A stretch of DNA of 34,839 nt from Myxococcales bacterium (GCA_018780435.1 JADMJS010000564.1:1-34839), one strand, 5' to 3'. Positions 18,259-27,213 are shown, numbered from the stretch's first letter. Made by a program: numbers and translations. Notes: generated by a model not told the origin, from the letters alone.

Positions 18259-20421
18259 ATGAGTACGACCATGGACCGCCGCGACCAGATCATCGACTAC
18301 CTGTACGGCGAGCTCTCGCCCGCAGAGCGATCTGCTTTCGAGGCATCCCTCCGGCAGGATCCCGCACTCGCGTCCGAAGTGGCGGCCCTCGAAGGGACCC
18401 GATCGCTCATTCGCAAAGCCGCCGAAGTCCCCGCGGCGCCGTCGGCGCTGCTCATGAAGCTCCAGCGGGAAGCGCGGCTCGCTGTCCCAGCGCCATCCCC
18501 CACGTTCTGGCAGTCCCTCTCCGCGTTGCTCCTCCGTCCGGCGGCTGGGTTTGCCTTCGTCGTCGCTGCCGTGGTCGGCACCGGGGTTTGGATCTCCTCG
18601 CAGAAGAAGGATCAGCCGGCGCTGCCGACGGACGCGAGCGTCGCCACCCTCTCGTCGGCCGACCGTGAGGCGAGCCGTGATCGCTCCATGCACGAGGTCG
18701 CCATCGAGGACGACGACCGACGCGCCGCCGAGGCCCCAGCGCCTACGACGGCCACTACTGCAGCGGCCGACTCCCCCGAGGCGGTCGCGGTCGAAGGCGA
18801 GGTGACCACCGAGACCGTCGCCGCAGTCCCGATCCCGAGCCCCGTCGTCGAACCGACCGCGTTCGAGGCGGCCGTGCCCATGGGCGCCGCTGCCGCGCCG
18901 ACCGCGGGCCCGATGGGGGAGGGCGAACGTGTGGCCCAGCAGGCCGTCGCGGTCCAGGCCGGGGATAGAGACAACGCTGCGCTCGACCGACGCGCCGGTC
19001 TCGGGCCGGTCGTGGGTGGTGTGCCGACAGAGGGCGCCTACGGTGCTGGCTTCGGCGACGCGGCCAATCGAGTCGGCGTAGCCGACCTCGCTGAACCGAA
19101 GAACGAAGCGAAGCCGGAGGCGGCCGCCGCGCCAGCTCGCGCCCTCATCCCGGTCGAGGTCCAACGTCGAGAGACCGAAGTGCCCTCGGCGGCCGATCCG
19201 CGAGTGGCCAACTTCGCGAAGAGCCTCAACACCGATAGTCAGGACGCCAACAATGACAGGGCCGACAATGGCCTCCTCGACAGAGAGCAGGACGAGGGGA
19301 CCCCGAAGGTCGCCGAAGAGGCGGCGAAGTCGACCGGCCCCGGTAACGCCGCGCCCAAGAAGAAGATGGACTACGCCCAGCCGGCGGCTGAAGCGCCCGC
19401 GCTCGCGGACAAGCTACAGGCCAAGGAGGCGCTCGCTGAGCCGAGACCGGTACCAGCGACCGATGACGCTGTCGTCGACGGTGCCCTCGCGAACGAGGCG
19501 CTTCGCCAGCAGGCCCGGAGCGAGGTGAAGCTTCCGCCGCGGCCGACCGACACGCCATCGGCGCCGCCCGCCGTCATTGTGCAGACCGCGCCACCCGCGG
19601 CGCCACCTCCCTTGACGCAGACCTCCCTGCCGCGACGGGACGCGCAGGGGGTCGCGCCTGCGACGCCATCCGTGGGCAGTCTGGCGACGGACGGTAAGGG
19701 CAATGGCAGCCCGGCAACCGGTTACGACAAGTTCGGCGGGCTCGGCGCGCAAGGCGGCGCGGGCAGCACCGCCGGCCGCACCACGGCAGGCGCTCCGGGA
19801 GCCGGCCGCTTCGAACAAGCCGAGGCTTTCTATCGGTCTCAACGCTACGATCAGGCCATTCAGGAGTTCGAAGGGTATCTCGCCGGCATCCCGTCCCCGG
19901 ACGCCGAGCGGGCGCCCGCCGTCGAGTCCAAGAGCGCCCCTGAGCGAACGGTAAAAGACGCCACGGTCAAGGTCGCCAAGGTCGCCGCGCCAGTCGCCGA
20001 CGGTCGGACCGCGGAAGCGCGGCACCGGCTCGCCGAGTCCTACGAGCGGACCAACCGGCTCGAACAGGCGTCGCGGGCTTACAAGGCGCTCCTCGACCAG
20101 CACGGCGGCTACGCCTACCGAGGGGCCGTCCTTGTGGACGCCGCTCAGGTCGAGATGCGGCTCGGCCGGCTCGAAGCGGCGCGGGATCTGCTTCGGCAGG
20201 CGCTCGCCGACACCAAGATGGGCGCTACCGCCCGGACCCGTTTGGCCGAGATCGAACGGGAGATCGCCGCTCGCCAGCGGGGCGGCGCCGGTTCGGCCAC
20301 TCCGCTGCCCGTGGCCGCGCCTACCGAGAAGAACTTCGACGACGACTCGACCGCGCCCACCAAGCCCGCGGCTCCTCGGATGAAGACGCCTGCGGAGTCG
20401 TTGAACGAGAACGCGCGTTGA
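18259..20421 (+). CDS. Putative membrane anti-sigma factor with long linker and TPR tail
   Basis: 720 residues. The N-terminal cytoplasmic part (1-75) begins D-Q-I-I-D-Y-L-Y-G-E-L-S-P-A-E-R-S-A-F-E, typical of anti-sigma domains; the H-x3-C-x2-C zinc motif is absent. One transmembrane helix (about 94-112) follows. Then about 400 residues of Ala/Pro/Glu/Thr-rich low-complexity sequence, and a C-terminal region with TPR-like helices (A-E-A-F-Y-R-S-Q-R-Y-D-Q-A-I-Q-E-F-E-G-Y-L; A-R-H-R-L-A-E-S-Y-E-R-T-N-R-L-E-Q-A). The position after the ECF sigma gene and the topology support an anti-sigma role, with the TPR domain outside the membrane possibly sensing a signal; the latter is inference. ATG 18259 chosen; ATG 18271 is possible. 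Confidence 0.82.
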   Translation: MSTTMDRRDQIIDYLYGELSPAERSAFEASLRQDPALASEVAALEGTRSLIRKAAEVPAAPSALLMKLQREARLAVPAPSPTFWQSLSALLLRPAAGFAFVVAAVVGTGVWISSQKKDQPALPTDASVATLSSADREASRDRSMHEVAIEDDDRRAAEAPAPTTATTAAADSPEAVAVEGEVTTETVAAVPIPSPVVEPTAFEAAVPMGAAAAPTAGPMGEGERVAQQAVAVQAGDRDNAALDRRAGLGPVVGGVPTEGAYGAGFGDAANRVGVADLAEPKNEAKPEAAAAPARALIPVEVQRRETEVPSAADPRVANFAKSLNTDSQDANNDRADNGLLDREQDEGTPKVAEEAAKSTGPGNAAPKKKMDYAQPAAEAPALADKLQAKEALAEPRPVPATDDAVVDGALANEALRQQARSEVKLPPRPTDTPSAPPAVIVQTAPPAAPPPLTQTSLPRRDAQGVAPATPSVGSLATDGKGNGSPATGYDKFGGLGAQGGAGSTAGRTTAGAPGAGRFEQAEAFYRSQRYDQAIQEFEGYLAGIPSPDAERAPAVESKSAPERTVKDATVKVAKVAAPVADGRTAEARHRLAESYERTNRLEQASRAYKALLDQHGGYAYRGAVLVDAAQVEMRLGRLEAARDLLRQALADTKMGATARTRLAEIEREIAARQRGGAGSATPLPVAAPTEKNFDDDSTAPTKPAAPRMKTPAESLNENAR

Positions 20422-21467
20422 TGACCAGCGCCAAGCAGGACGGCCCGAAGCGCTTTCGCCGGCCGCGGGCGCCTCTCGCTTGGACTCTCGCCGCCATGGC
20501 CACCCTCGGGTGTGCCTCGTCGACGCCCCTCTCGCCAGCCTACTCCCCGCTCTCGCACAATCGCGTCATCGTCGACTTCACGACGGGCGCGGTGACGGAC
20601 GCCGAAGCCGTGGTCCGGGACCTCGCGTCCGTGTCACAGGTCTACGTCGGCGAGGTCCACACGAGCGCGTTTCACCACGAAGTTCAGGTCGAGGTCGCCT
20701 CCCGCCTTCACGCCGTGCGCCCCATCGTCATCGGGGTCGAGTGGCTCCCCGCCGCCGCGGATGCCGTGCTCGCCGAATGGAGCGCCGGGCGCCTCGATGA
20801 GGACGCGCTCCTCGCCCGCCTCGGCTGGCGTCAGGTCTGGGGCCACGACTTCGCGCACTATCGAGAGATCTTCCGTTGGGTCCGCAGCGAGGGCGTCACC
20901 ATGGTGGGGCTGAACCCGCCGCCGGGTCTGGCCGAGGCTGTCGGTCGCCACGGCGTCTCGGGCGTCCCGCCCGCGCTTCGTGAGCTTCTCCCGCCGCTCG
21001 ATTCGGGCAACGACCCACATCGGCTCTACTTTCGCGACCAAATGCTCCGACACGCCCATGCACATGGCCATGGCTTCAACATGGCCACACTCGAGCGGTA
21101 CTACCAGGCTCAGCTCGTCCGGGACGAGACGATGGCCCGTCGCGTAGGCGCCCTCCTCGACGAAGAGCCCGATCGCTTGGTGCTGGTCTGCGCCGGCCTC
21201 GGCCACATCGACCGAGGGCACGGTGTCCCGCTCAGGGTGAGCCGGTCACGACCGTCGGAATCGCGTGATTTCCGCATCGTCATGCCGGTGAAGAGCGGTG
21301 ACATGGAGACCCTCGCGGTTGACTTTGGCCCGGCCGACTTTCCCGCTCGACGCGCGGACTGGGCCTGGGAGGCCCGACCGACGGGAGGGGCACTCGCCCT
21401 CGGCCGCCAAACTCGGCTCCGAGACCGACCGATACTCCTTGGGTCAGCGAGCGCAGATTGGCGCTAG
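20421..21467 (+). CDS. ChaN-like haem-binding lipoprotein
   Basis: 348 residues. Signal sequence with a basic start (K-R-F-R-R-P-R) and T-L-G-C lipobox. The domain is ChaN/Cofac_haem_bdg: V-Y-V-G-E-V-H-T-S-A-F-H-H-E-V-Q near the start, then G-V-E-W-L, and L-V-L-V-C-A-G-L-G-H-I-D-R-G-H-G-V-P-L near the end. ChaN of Campylobacter binds haem and is implicated in iron uptake; the same role is possible here. A His-rich stretch (H-A-H-A-H-G-H-G) could add metal binding. ATG overlaps the stop of the anti-sigma gene (TGATG), so it is translationally coupled and part of the same operon. Confidence 0.87.
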   Translation: MTSAKQDGPKRFRRPRAPLAWTLAAMATLGCASSTPLSPAYSPLSHNRVIVDFTTGAVTDAEAVVRDLASVSQVYVGEVHTSAFHHEVQVEVASRLHAVRPIVIGVEWLPAAADAVLAEWSAGRLDEDALLARLGWRQVWGHDFAHYREIFRWVRSEGVTMVGLNPPPGLAEAVGRHGVSGVPPALRELLPPLDSGNDPHRLYFRDQMLRHAHAHGHGFNMATLERYYQAQLVRDETMARRVGALLDEEPDRLVLVCAGLGHIDRGHGVPLRVSRSRPSESRDFRIVMPVKSGDMETLAVDFGPADFPARRADWAWEARPTGGALALGRQTRLRDRPILLGSASADWR

Positions 21468-21486
21468 CGGGGCGCGGGCGTATAGT
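21458..21486 (+). promoter_or_regulatory. Sigma70-type promoter of the glycosyltransferase gene
   Basis: TTGGCG (21458-21463), 17-base spacer, TATAGT (21481-21486). It overlaps the 3' end of the ChaN-like gene. Predicted start near 21493, leaving a ~20-nt leader with a GGGGG ribosome binding site before ATG 21514. The -10 box is identical to that of the KH-domain gene. Confidence 0.6.
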
Positions 21487-21513
21487 CGAGTTCCGGTAGT
21501 TCGGGGGAACTTC

Positions 21514-22683
21514 ATGCAGGGTCACGTTCTGGCGTTCGAAGAAGCGGCCGGCTTCGGTGGGGCCTTCATCGATCTGCGCCACATCGCGCTTGAGCTCGTC
21601 AAGCGCGGCGTTCGAGTCACGGTCGCTCGGTCATGGGACGGCCCCGGTTGGGAGCCACTCCGCGACGCGGGCGTTACCTTGCTCAAGCACCCGAAGTCGA
21701 TGGTCTCGGACCGTCTCTACGAGCGCGGCGACGTCCCGCGCCACGTCCGCAAAGTCGTCTTCGCCGCCGAAGTCGGGCTCACAGCCGGGACGGTCGGCGG
21801 GTATTACGCCGCGTGGGGAAAACGTCACGGCGTGACCCACATCTTCAACAACAACGGGATCATCCACAACGTCGCGGGCGTCGCCGCGGCCAAGATGCTC
21901 GGAGTCCCGCTCCTCTGCTACGTGCAAGGGATCGCCGACGGAACCAGCGGCTTCCGCCGGATTGTCGGGCTCGCCGATACGGTCTTCTGCGTCTCGAAGA
22001 CCACCGAAGACAGCGTCCTGGCCCAAGGGGCCGACCCGAGTCGCACCCGCCTCCTCTACCCCGGTGTCGATCTCCCGAGCGCTGCGGACGCGGCCCCGCG
22101 CCCTGCAGACGGTCGCGTGCGCGTGGGTATGGTCGGTATGTTCATGCCGTGGAAAGGACAGATCGCCTTCCTCGACGCTTTCGCGCCGGTAGCGCGCGCC
22201 CATCCCGAGGTCGACGGATTCCTGTACGGCCGACTCCCGAGCGGGGCTCAACGTGGCTACCGAGACGAGATCTTCGCGGCCATCGAGCGCCTGGGGCTGA
22301 GCAGCCGGGTCCAGGTCGTCGAAGATCGGTCGGAAGCCAGCCGCATCTTCCCCGAGGTGGACGTCAGCGTGCACTGCTCCACGCAGCCGGAGCCCTTTGG
22401 GCGCGTCGTCATCGAGGCCATGAGCTATGGGCGACCCGTCATTGCGGGCCCGGGCGGTCCTTCGGAGGTCATCGACCAAGGCGTGAACGGCTTCCGTATC
22501 GATCCCGCCGACGTGCGGGGATTCACCGCCACCCTGGAGCGGCTCGTCTCCGACGGGGCGCTTCGAGGGCGAGTCGCCGTGGCCGGCCGCGAGCACGTCG
22601 CCCGTCACTTCACGTACCCGGCCGTCCTCGGCTCCCTCTTTGACCGACTGCGGGAGACGGGGGTCGACCTGGGCCCTACCTGA
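21514..22683 (+). CDS. Glycosyltransferase family 4 (GT-B fold)
   Basis: 389 residues from ATG 21514. N-terminal Rossmann half starts G-H-V-L-A-F-E-E-A-A-G-F-G-G-A. The C-terminal glycosyltransferase group 1 half has L-L-Y-P-G-V-D-L-P, V-G-M-V-G-M-F-M-P-W-K-G and the E-x7-E signature (Glu292...Glu300 in E-P-F-G-R-V-V-I-E-A-M-S-Y-G-R-P-V-I-A-G). Cytoplasmic, transfers a sugar from a nucleotide donor; acceptor unknown. It has its own promoter and lies 60 bp before selD, so possibly co-transcribed with it. The frame is open upstream but that part belongs to the ChaN-like gene. Confidence 0.9.
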   Translation: MQGHVLAFEEAAGFGGAFIDLRHIALELVKRGVRVTVARSWDGPGWEPLRDAGVTLLKHPKSMVSDRLYERGDVPRHVRKVVFAAEVGLTAGTVGGYYAAWGKRHGVTHIFNNNGIIHNVAGVAAAKMLGVPLLCYVQGIADGTSGFRRIVGLADTVFCVSKTTEDSVLAQGADPSRTRLLYPGVDLPSAADAAPRPADGRVRVGMVGMFMPWKGQIAFLDAFAPVARAHPEVDGFLYGRLPSGAQRGYRDEIFAAIERLGLSSRVQVVEDRSEASRIFPEVDVSVHCSTQPEPFGRVVIEAMSYGRPVIAGPGGPSEVIDQGVNGFRIDPADVRGFTATLERLVSDGALRGRVAVAGREHVARHFTYPAVLGSLFDRLRETGVDLGPT

Positions 22684-22743
22684 CCGTCGCGCGGCTGCTC
22701 GCCAGGGCTGGCTCCGCCCGACCCGCTCGTGCATGCTGCGCCT

Positions 22744-23772
22744 ATGACCGACCTCCCGATTCGCCTCACCCAGTTCAGTCACGGCGCCGGCTGCGGCTGT
22801 AAGATCGCGCCAGCGGTCCTCGATCGCATCCTCGCGCGCGTCAGCCCCGGCCCCATCGACGCCCGCCTCCTGGTCGGCAACGGCGAACGCGACGACGCGG
22901 CCGTCTACGATCTTGGCGATGGCACCGCCATCATCTCCACGACCGACTTCTTCATGCCGATCGTCGATGACCCTACCGACTTCGGTCGCATCGCGTCGGT
23001 GAACGCCATTAGTGACGTCTACGCGATGGGCGGCACCCCGATGCTCGCCATCGCCATCCTTGGCTGGCCGGTCGACAAGCTCCCCGCCGAGGTCGCTGGG
23101 CTCGTGACCGAAGGCGCCCGAATCGCCTGCAGCGAGGCCGGGATCCCGCTCGCCGGTGGCCACAGCATCGACAGTCCGGAGCCGATCTTCGGCCTCGCCG
23201 TCACGGGCCGGGTCCGAATCGACCACCTGAAGCGCAACGGCGGCGCCGCGCCCGGCGATCTCCTCTACCTGACCAAGCCGCTCGGCGTCGGCATCCTCAC
23301 CACCGCCGAGAAGCGCGGGAAGTTGCGGCCCGAAGACGCCACCGTCGCGCGCGACTCGATGCTCCGCTTGAACCGCCTCGGCGAGCTCTTCGGAGGGCAG
23401 CCGTGGGTCCACGCGTTGACCGACGTCACCGGCTTCGGGCTCCTCGGCCATCTGCGCGAGATGTGCACCGCGAGCGGGACGACCGCGCGGCTCGACATGG
23501 GCGCCGTCCCGCGCTTCGACGCCGTCGCCCACTACCTCGCTGAAGGCTGCGTCCCGGGTGGGACCCACCGAAACTGGGCGAGTTATGGCGCCTCCGTAGG
23601 GCCCATGGACGACATGACGCGTCTGCTGCTCGCCGACCCTCAGACGAGCGGCGGCCTCCTCGTCGCGGTCGCCCCCGAACACCAGCGTGAGTTCGAAGCG
23701 CTCGCGCCGGGGCTCCAGCCGATCGGGTATATGGTCCCCGCCGGGCCGGTCGCCATCGAGGTGCTCTCGTGA
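22744..23772 (+). CDS. selD: Selenide, water dikinase (selenophosphate synthetase)
   Basis: Makes selenophosphate from selenide and ATP, the selenium donor for selenocysteyl-tRNA. 342 residues. The glycine-rich start F-S-H-G-A-G-C-G-C-K has Cys17, Cys19 and Lys20 at the same positions as E. coli SelD, so the catalytic residue is Cys, not Sec. AIRS-family motifs follow: R-D-D-A-A-V-Y, S-T-T-D-F-F-M-P-I-V-D-D-P, N-A-I-S-D-V-Y-A-M-G-G-T-P, G-G-H-S-I-D and L-T-D-V-T-G-F-G-L-L-G-H. Its presence supports selenocysteine use by this organism. selA, selB and tRNA-Sec are not in the window. The 3' end overlaps the next lipoprotein gene by 4 bp. Confidence 0.97.
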   Translation: MTDLPIRLTQFSHGAGCGCKIAPAVLDRILARVSPGPIDARLLVGNGERDDAAVYDLGDGTAIISTTDFFMPIVDDPTDFGRIASVNAISDVYAMGGTPMLAIAILGWPVDKLPAEVAGLVTEGARIACSEAGIPLAGGHSIDSPEPIFGLAVTGRVRIDHLKRNGGAAPGDLLYLTKPLGVGILTTAEKRGKLRPEDATVARDSMLRLNRLGELFGGQPWVHALTDVTGFGLLGHLREMCTASGTTARLDMGAVPRFDAVAHYLAEGCVPGGTHRNWASYGASVGPMDDMTRLLLADPQTSGGLLVAVAPEHQREFEALAPGLQPIGYMVPAGPVAIEVLS

Positions 23773-25061
23773 GGGTCTCTCGAAACGTCATGGTAGTTGT
23801 GGCCCTGGGCGTCGCGTGTTCGGACGCCGCGACGACCGCTGAGTCCCCTGACGTCGTGACGCCGGTCGACGTGCCCGTGACCGACGTCGCCTCGGATATC
23901 GCCGCGCTGGACGAGCTGCCGCAAAGCAACGACGCCACGGGGGACGCCGAGACCGAGCCGAGCTGCACCGTCGCCGATCCGAACGCCTGCACCACCCTCG
24001 AGTGGGACCCCGAGTCGAAGACCTGCGTCTCCACGCCCCACAACGAAGGCGCTTCGTGTGGCGAATCGACCTGTGTCCACACCGCCGGTACGTGCCAAGC
24101 CGGCGTCTGCGCGCTTGGGCCAGCGCCCTGCCAGGACGTGGACCCGGACGGCTGCTGGACGTCCCGCTACGACGACAGCGCCGGGACCACCGAGTGGATC
24201 TGCGTCGTCGACGACGCCCCGAACGCGACCCCCTGCACGGAAGACCGGCTCTGCTTGGGCGGCGCCTGCACCTTCTCTCCGACCTGCACGGGCGCCTCAC
24301 CGAACCCGGCGTCGGGTCAGTACGACGCGATGTGCGCTGGGAACACGGGCTGTAACGCCGTCTGCACGGCCGGTATCTGCGGCTGTTGGCAGTGCGACGG
24401 CCCCTTCTGCGTGCGCGACGGCTGCGACCATACGACGACGGAAGAAGCGATCCCGAAAGTGACGTGGCCCCTCGGGTCGGATTGGGGCGACGAACCTGCC
24501 GCGGGTGTGCCCCAGGAGCCCGCGCCAGTCGTCACCGCGGCGGCGTCCGCTCTGTGGACGGGAGAGCCTCCGTTCGAGATCCAGATGATCGTGTCCATCC
24601 CACTCCCCACCGACGCGGCCTCGGTCGATGCCGGTGGGACGGTCTCGAAGTCGGTCCTCGACGACCCCTCCGCCATCGGCGTGCGCCTCCTCGTGGCCCG
24701 CTTCGATACCGTGGTTCTCCCGTGCGAGCAGGGGACACAGATGGTCATCGAACCCGAGGTCGAGGTCGTCCTTCCGAGTGCGGGCGACGTCGGCACGACC
24801 GAGTTCCAGTTCGAGGCGTCGCCGTCCGGCACCACGCTGGTGGCGTATATCCGTGTTCTGCAAGACACATCGGGCGATCGATACTTCCAGTGGGTACGCC
24901 TCGGCGGCTTCAACACCGACTCCCCGCTGCCGCCGGGTGAGCCCGTGGACCTCGGCGCCACGACGATCGCGCCGCTCCCGGAGGCGATCGTTCAGCCTCT
25001 GGGCGGCCTCTGGTCCGGCTTCGATTGGAAGAAGGCCGTCGTTGACTCGCTCCCGCAGTAA
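23769..25061 (+). CDS. Cys-rich lipoprotein of unknown function
   Basis: 430 residues. Signal sequence M-R-V-S-R-N-V-M-V-V-V-A-L-G-V-A-C with lipobox G-V-A-C, then an Asp/Val/Thr-rich linker. Residues about 65-220 are Cys-rich with regularly spaced cysteines (C-T-E-D-R-L-C-L-G-G-A-C; C-G-C-W-Q-C-D), as in many Myxococcota surface lipoproteins. The C-terminal ~200 residues are beta-rich without cysteines, apart from one (V-L-P-C-E-Q-G). GTG start overlaps the selD stop as GTGA, implying translational coupling with selD. Function unknown. Confidence 0.8.
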   Translation: MRVSRNVMVVVALGVACSDAATTAESPDVVTPVDVPVTDVASDIAALDELPQSNDATGDAETEPSCTVADPNACTTLEWDPESKTCVSTPHNEGASCGESTCVHTAGTCQAGVCALGPAPCQDVDPDGCWTSRYDDSAGTTEWICVVDDAPNATPCTEDRLCLGGACTFSPTCTGASPNPASGQYDAMCAGNTGCNAVCTAGICGCWQCDGPFCVRDGCDHTTTEEAIPKVTWPLGSDWGDEPAAGVPQEPAPVVTAAASALWTGEPPFEIQMIVSIPLPTDAASVDAGGTVSKSVLDDPSAIGVRLLVARFDTVVLPCEQGTQMVIEPEVEVVLPSAGDVGTTEFQFEASPSGTTLVAYIRVLQDTSGDRYFQWVRLGGFNTDSPLPPGEPVDLGATTIAPLPEAIVQPLGGLWSGFDWKKAVVDSLPQ

Positions 25062-25650
25062 CGTCGTTCACCTGGTCGCCGCGCTGGTCAGCGCCTGCTC
25101 GGACGACGCTCCCCTGTACGAGGAGGATGTCTCGGCCGCCCAGGTCGAGGACGTCGCCCCGGCCCCTGCGCCGTGTCTTACGGAGCTCGTCGACCTCCGT
25201 GAGGTCGTGCCGCTCGGCCCCGACGCCGATCCCTTCCCCGATCGACCGGCCGACTTCCCGTGTGCACCCGAGGGGTTGCACTTCGAGGAGCTCGGGGGTG
25301 AGCCCGTCTATTCGATCAATACCGGCGCCTGCGCCTACACCACCGCCGTCGGGTCGCTCGCCGCCGCGCTGTCGGCGGGCGACACCGTCGAGGCGCGCGT
25401 GTGGCACTTCACGCTCCTCGGACCAACCGCAGAGGCGCACGTGAGTGTTCGAATCGGCGACACCGCCGTCCTCGACGAACGAATCGCAATCCCCGGCGAG
25501 AGCGGCATGTCGGTGGCGTCGTTCACGCTCGACGGCCCGGTCGCCGCGGGGACGTCGGTGTACTTTCACCTCCACAACCACGGCTCGAACTCGTGGTCCT
25601 GGCTGGGCCTCCGCCGGCTCTCCTGCGCGTCCGAGGCGTCAGTTCGCTGA
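25042..25650 (+). CDS. Small lipoprotein of unknown function
   Basis: 202 residues from TTG 25042, which has GAAGG six bases upstream. The start overlaps the preceding lipoprotein gene by 20 bp. Signal sequence T-R-S-R-S-N-V-V-H-L-V-A-A-L-V-S-A-C with lipobox V-S-A-C. The mature part begins acidic and then has a beta-sandwich look (V-E-A-R-V-W-H-F-T-L-L; A-H-V-S-V-R-I-G-D-T-A-V-L; V-Y-F-H-L-H-N-H-G-S-N-S-W), with a few cysteines. No family recognised. The open frame continues far upstream within the neighbour, but in that part it is a shadow. Confidence 0.7.
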   Translation: MTRSRSNVVHLVAALVSACSDDAPLYEEDVSAAQVEDVAPAPAPCLTELVDLREVVPLGPDADPFPDRPADFPCAPEGLHFEELGGEPVYSINTGACAYTTAVGSLAAALSAGDTVEARVWHFTLLGPTAEAHVSVRIGDTAVLDERIAIPGESGMSVASFTLDGPVAAGTSVYFHLHNHGSNSWSWLGLRRLSCASEASVR

Positions 25651-26325
25651 ACGGGTCTTCGAGATCGCTTCCGCGATCTTGCGTGACGTCCGGACGGCCC
25701 GCGTCAAGAAGCGGCCCCGCAGCGACTCGCGCTCCTCGGGGCTCAGGTCGCCTTCGCGGCCGATGGCGGCCCTTCGGCGCCGCGCCGCTTCGTAGAGGCA
25801 GACGCCGAGCGCCACCGAGACATTGAGGCTCTGAGTGAGCCCGTACATCGGGATTCGGAAGGCGCCGTGAGCGCGGCTTGAGACGTCGATGGAGACACCG
25901 TCGATCTCGTTGCCGAGACAGAGGACGGTGGGGACGCTGAAGTCGATGTCCTCAAGCGCGTCGGCAGCGTCTGGGTTGGTCGCGAGGATTCGAAAGCCGC
26001 GCCGCTCGAGGTCATCGAGGGCGACATTCACCTCGCGGTTTCGATGGATGTCGATCCACTTCTGGCCGCCTCTTGCGATCTTGTGCGTCGGCCGGAAGGG
26101 ATCGTCGTGCCGGCTCACCACCCACACGTCGGTCAGTCCGAAAGCCTCGGCCGTTCGGACACACGCGCCCATGTTCTGGGGGTGGTGCAGGTCTTCGAGG
26201 AGGACTGTGAGTCCGGAGAGGCGCTGGTCGAGGACCCGCTCGAGGCGGTCCAAGCGTCCGTCCGGGATGAGCCCCTCGATGAGATCGCCGGCGAGGTCGG
26301 CCATCGTGTCTTCATCGAGGCGCAT
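25639..26325 (-). CDS. trmH: SpoU/TrmH-family RNA 2'-O-methyltransferase, probably tRNA Gm18
   Basis: 228 residues. The three SPOUT motifs are present: motif 1 H-H-P-Q-N-M-G-A-C-V-R-T-A-E-A-F-G-L (Asn51, Arg57), motif 2 T-V-L-C-L-G-N-E-I-D-G-V-S, motif 3 I-P-M-Y-G-L-T-Q-S-L-N-V-S-V-A. The flanking helices and C-terminal S-P-E-E-R-E-S-L-R-G-R-F-L-T-R-A tail fit TrmH, which methylates G18 in the tRNA D-loop using S-adenosylmethionine. A related rRNA methylase cannot be excluded. The ATG overlaps the stop of the upstream Cys-rich lipoprotein by one base, so the two are coupled. It converges on the preceding gene with a 12-bp overlap. Confidence 0.88.
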   Translation of the reverse strand: MRLDEDTMADLAGDLIEGLIPDGRLDRLERVLDQRLSGLTVLLEDLHHPQNMGACVRTAEAFGLTDVWVVSRHDDPFRPTHKIARGGQKWIDIHRNREVNVALDDLERRGFRILATNPDAADALEDIDFSVPTVLCLGNEIDGVSIDVSSRAHGAFRIPMYGLTQSLNVSVALGVCLYEAARRRRAAIGREGDLSPEERESLRGRFLTRAVRTSRKIAEAISKTRSAN

Positions 26326-27119
26326 CAGGTCCCCCCCGCCTCACGTGATCCATCGGCGCTCCGCGTCGGGTCCGCCGGCTCTTGACCGCAGGCGATGGGG
26401 GGTTCGGTGCACACCTTGGTGGTCCCTTGAACGGAGCTGTAGCTGGTCACGAAGCACTTCACGTCTTTCTCGAAGGGGATGTCGATCTCACCATCGGCGG
26501 CGACCATCTCGCGAAAACAGCCGTAGGCGCAACACTCAAGGTTGGCGCCGTCCGGCACGACGCCGCACGTCGACAGGTAGTTACAGTAGGCGCGGCAGAC
26601 GCTGATCTGGGTCGCATGCGTCTCCCAGCCCGTCTCCCACGCGGCGCAAGTCGCCGTGTCCACGATGGGTTTGCCGTTCTGTGACGGTGCCGAACAGACC
26701 TTCACGCCCGTCGCGCTCGTCCCAATGAGGTTCCCTTTGTAGTTCGGGGCTTCGCATTTCTCCCACTGCGTGGCGAGTGACTGACAGGCGGGTAGGGCGT
26801 CGCAGAGCGGGAGGCAGATGGTCTTCTCACTCGCAGCGAACTCGGCTGGGAATGCGACGCAGAAGCCCGCGGCCGCGCCATCGTCGTCGAGGCACGCTTC
26901 ATCCGGCAGATCGCAAGCGGCGCTGCAAAAGCGGAAGGGCGCGTAATCACTCGCGAGACAGAGCCCGGACTCGCACTCCGAGTCGCTCGTGCAGCGGGCG
27001 CCAAAGGCGGCAGCGGTGACGGCGGTCGTGGCGTCGGCGCGGCTCGAGCCCCCGCTCGCGGACGAACACGCGAGGAGTGTGGGAACGACGAACGCGAGCC
27101 GTAGGAGGAGATGGACCAT
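26325..27119 (-). CDS. Cys-rich lipoprotein of unknown function
   Basis: 264 residues. Signal sequence M-V-H-L-L-L-R-L-A-F-V-V-P-T-L-L-A-C with lipobox L-L-A-C. The mature part has paired cysteines throughout, beginning C-T-S-D-S-E-C-E-S-G-L-C-L-A-S, a repeat type shared with the gene at 27214. Most of the protein is Cys-rich and therefore probably disulfide-bonded outside the cytoplasm. It ends in an Arg/Asp/Ser-rich tail. Function unknown. Transcribed with trmH and divergent from the other Cys-rich lipoprotein 94 bp away. A TAGAGT sequence lies just before the ATG and may be a -10 box. Confidence 0.75.
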   Translation of the reverse strand: MVHLLLRLAFVVPTLLACSSASGGSSRADATTAVTAAAFGARCTSDSECESGLCLASDYAPFRFCSAACDLPDEACLDDDGAAAGFCVAFPAEFAASEKTICLPLCDALPACQSLATQWEKCEAPNYKGNLIGTSATGVKVCSAPSQNGKPIVDTATCAAWETGWETHATQISVCRAYCNYLSTCGVVPDGANLECCAYGCFREMVAADGEIDIPFEKDVKCFVTSYSSVQGTTKVCTEPPIACGQEPADPTRSADGSREAGGT

Positions 27120-27213
27120 GCGGCGACTCTACTCTGCGAAGCCGACGGACGGCGACGTAAACCCGACGCCTGCGCATGCGGCACTTCGCCGCGGATTCGG
27201 GTAGCGTTGGCTC

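Noticed and set aside
22780..22805. Possible Sec codon in selD itself
   Set aside because: The catalytic position is encoded by TGC (Cys17), not TGA.
21631..23682. 683-residue minus-strand open frame
   Set aside because: Antisense to the glycosyltransferase and selD genes, both well supported by motifs; composition is shadow-like.
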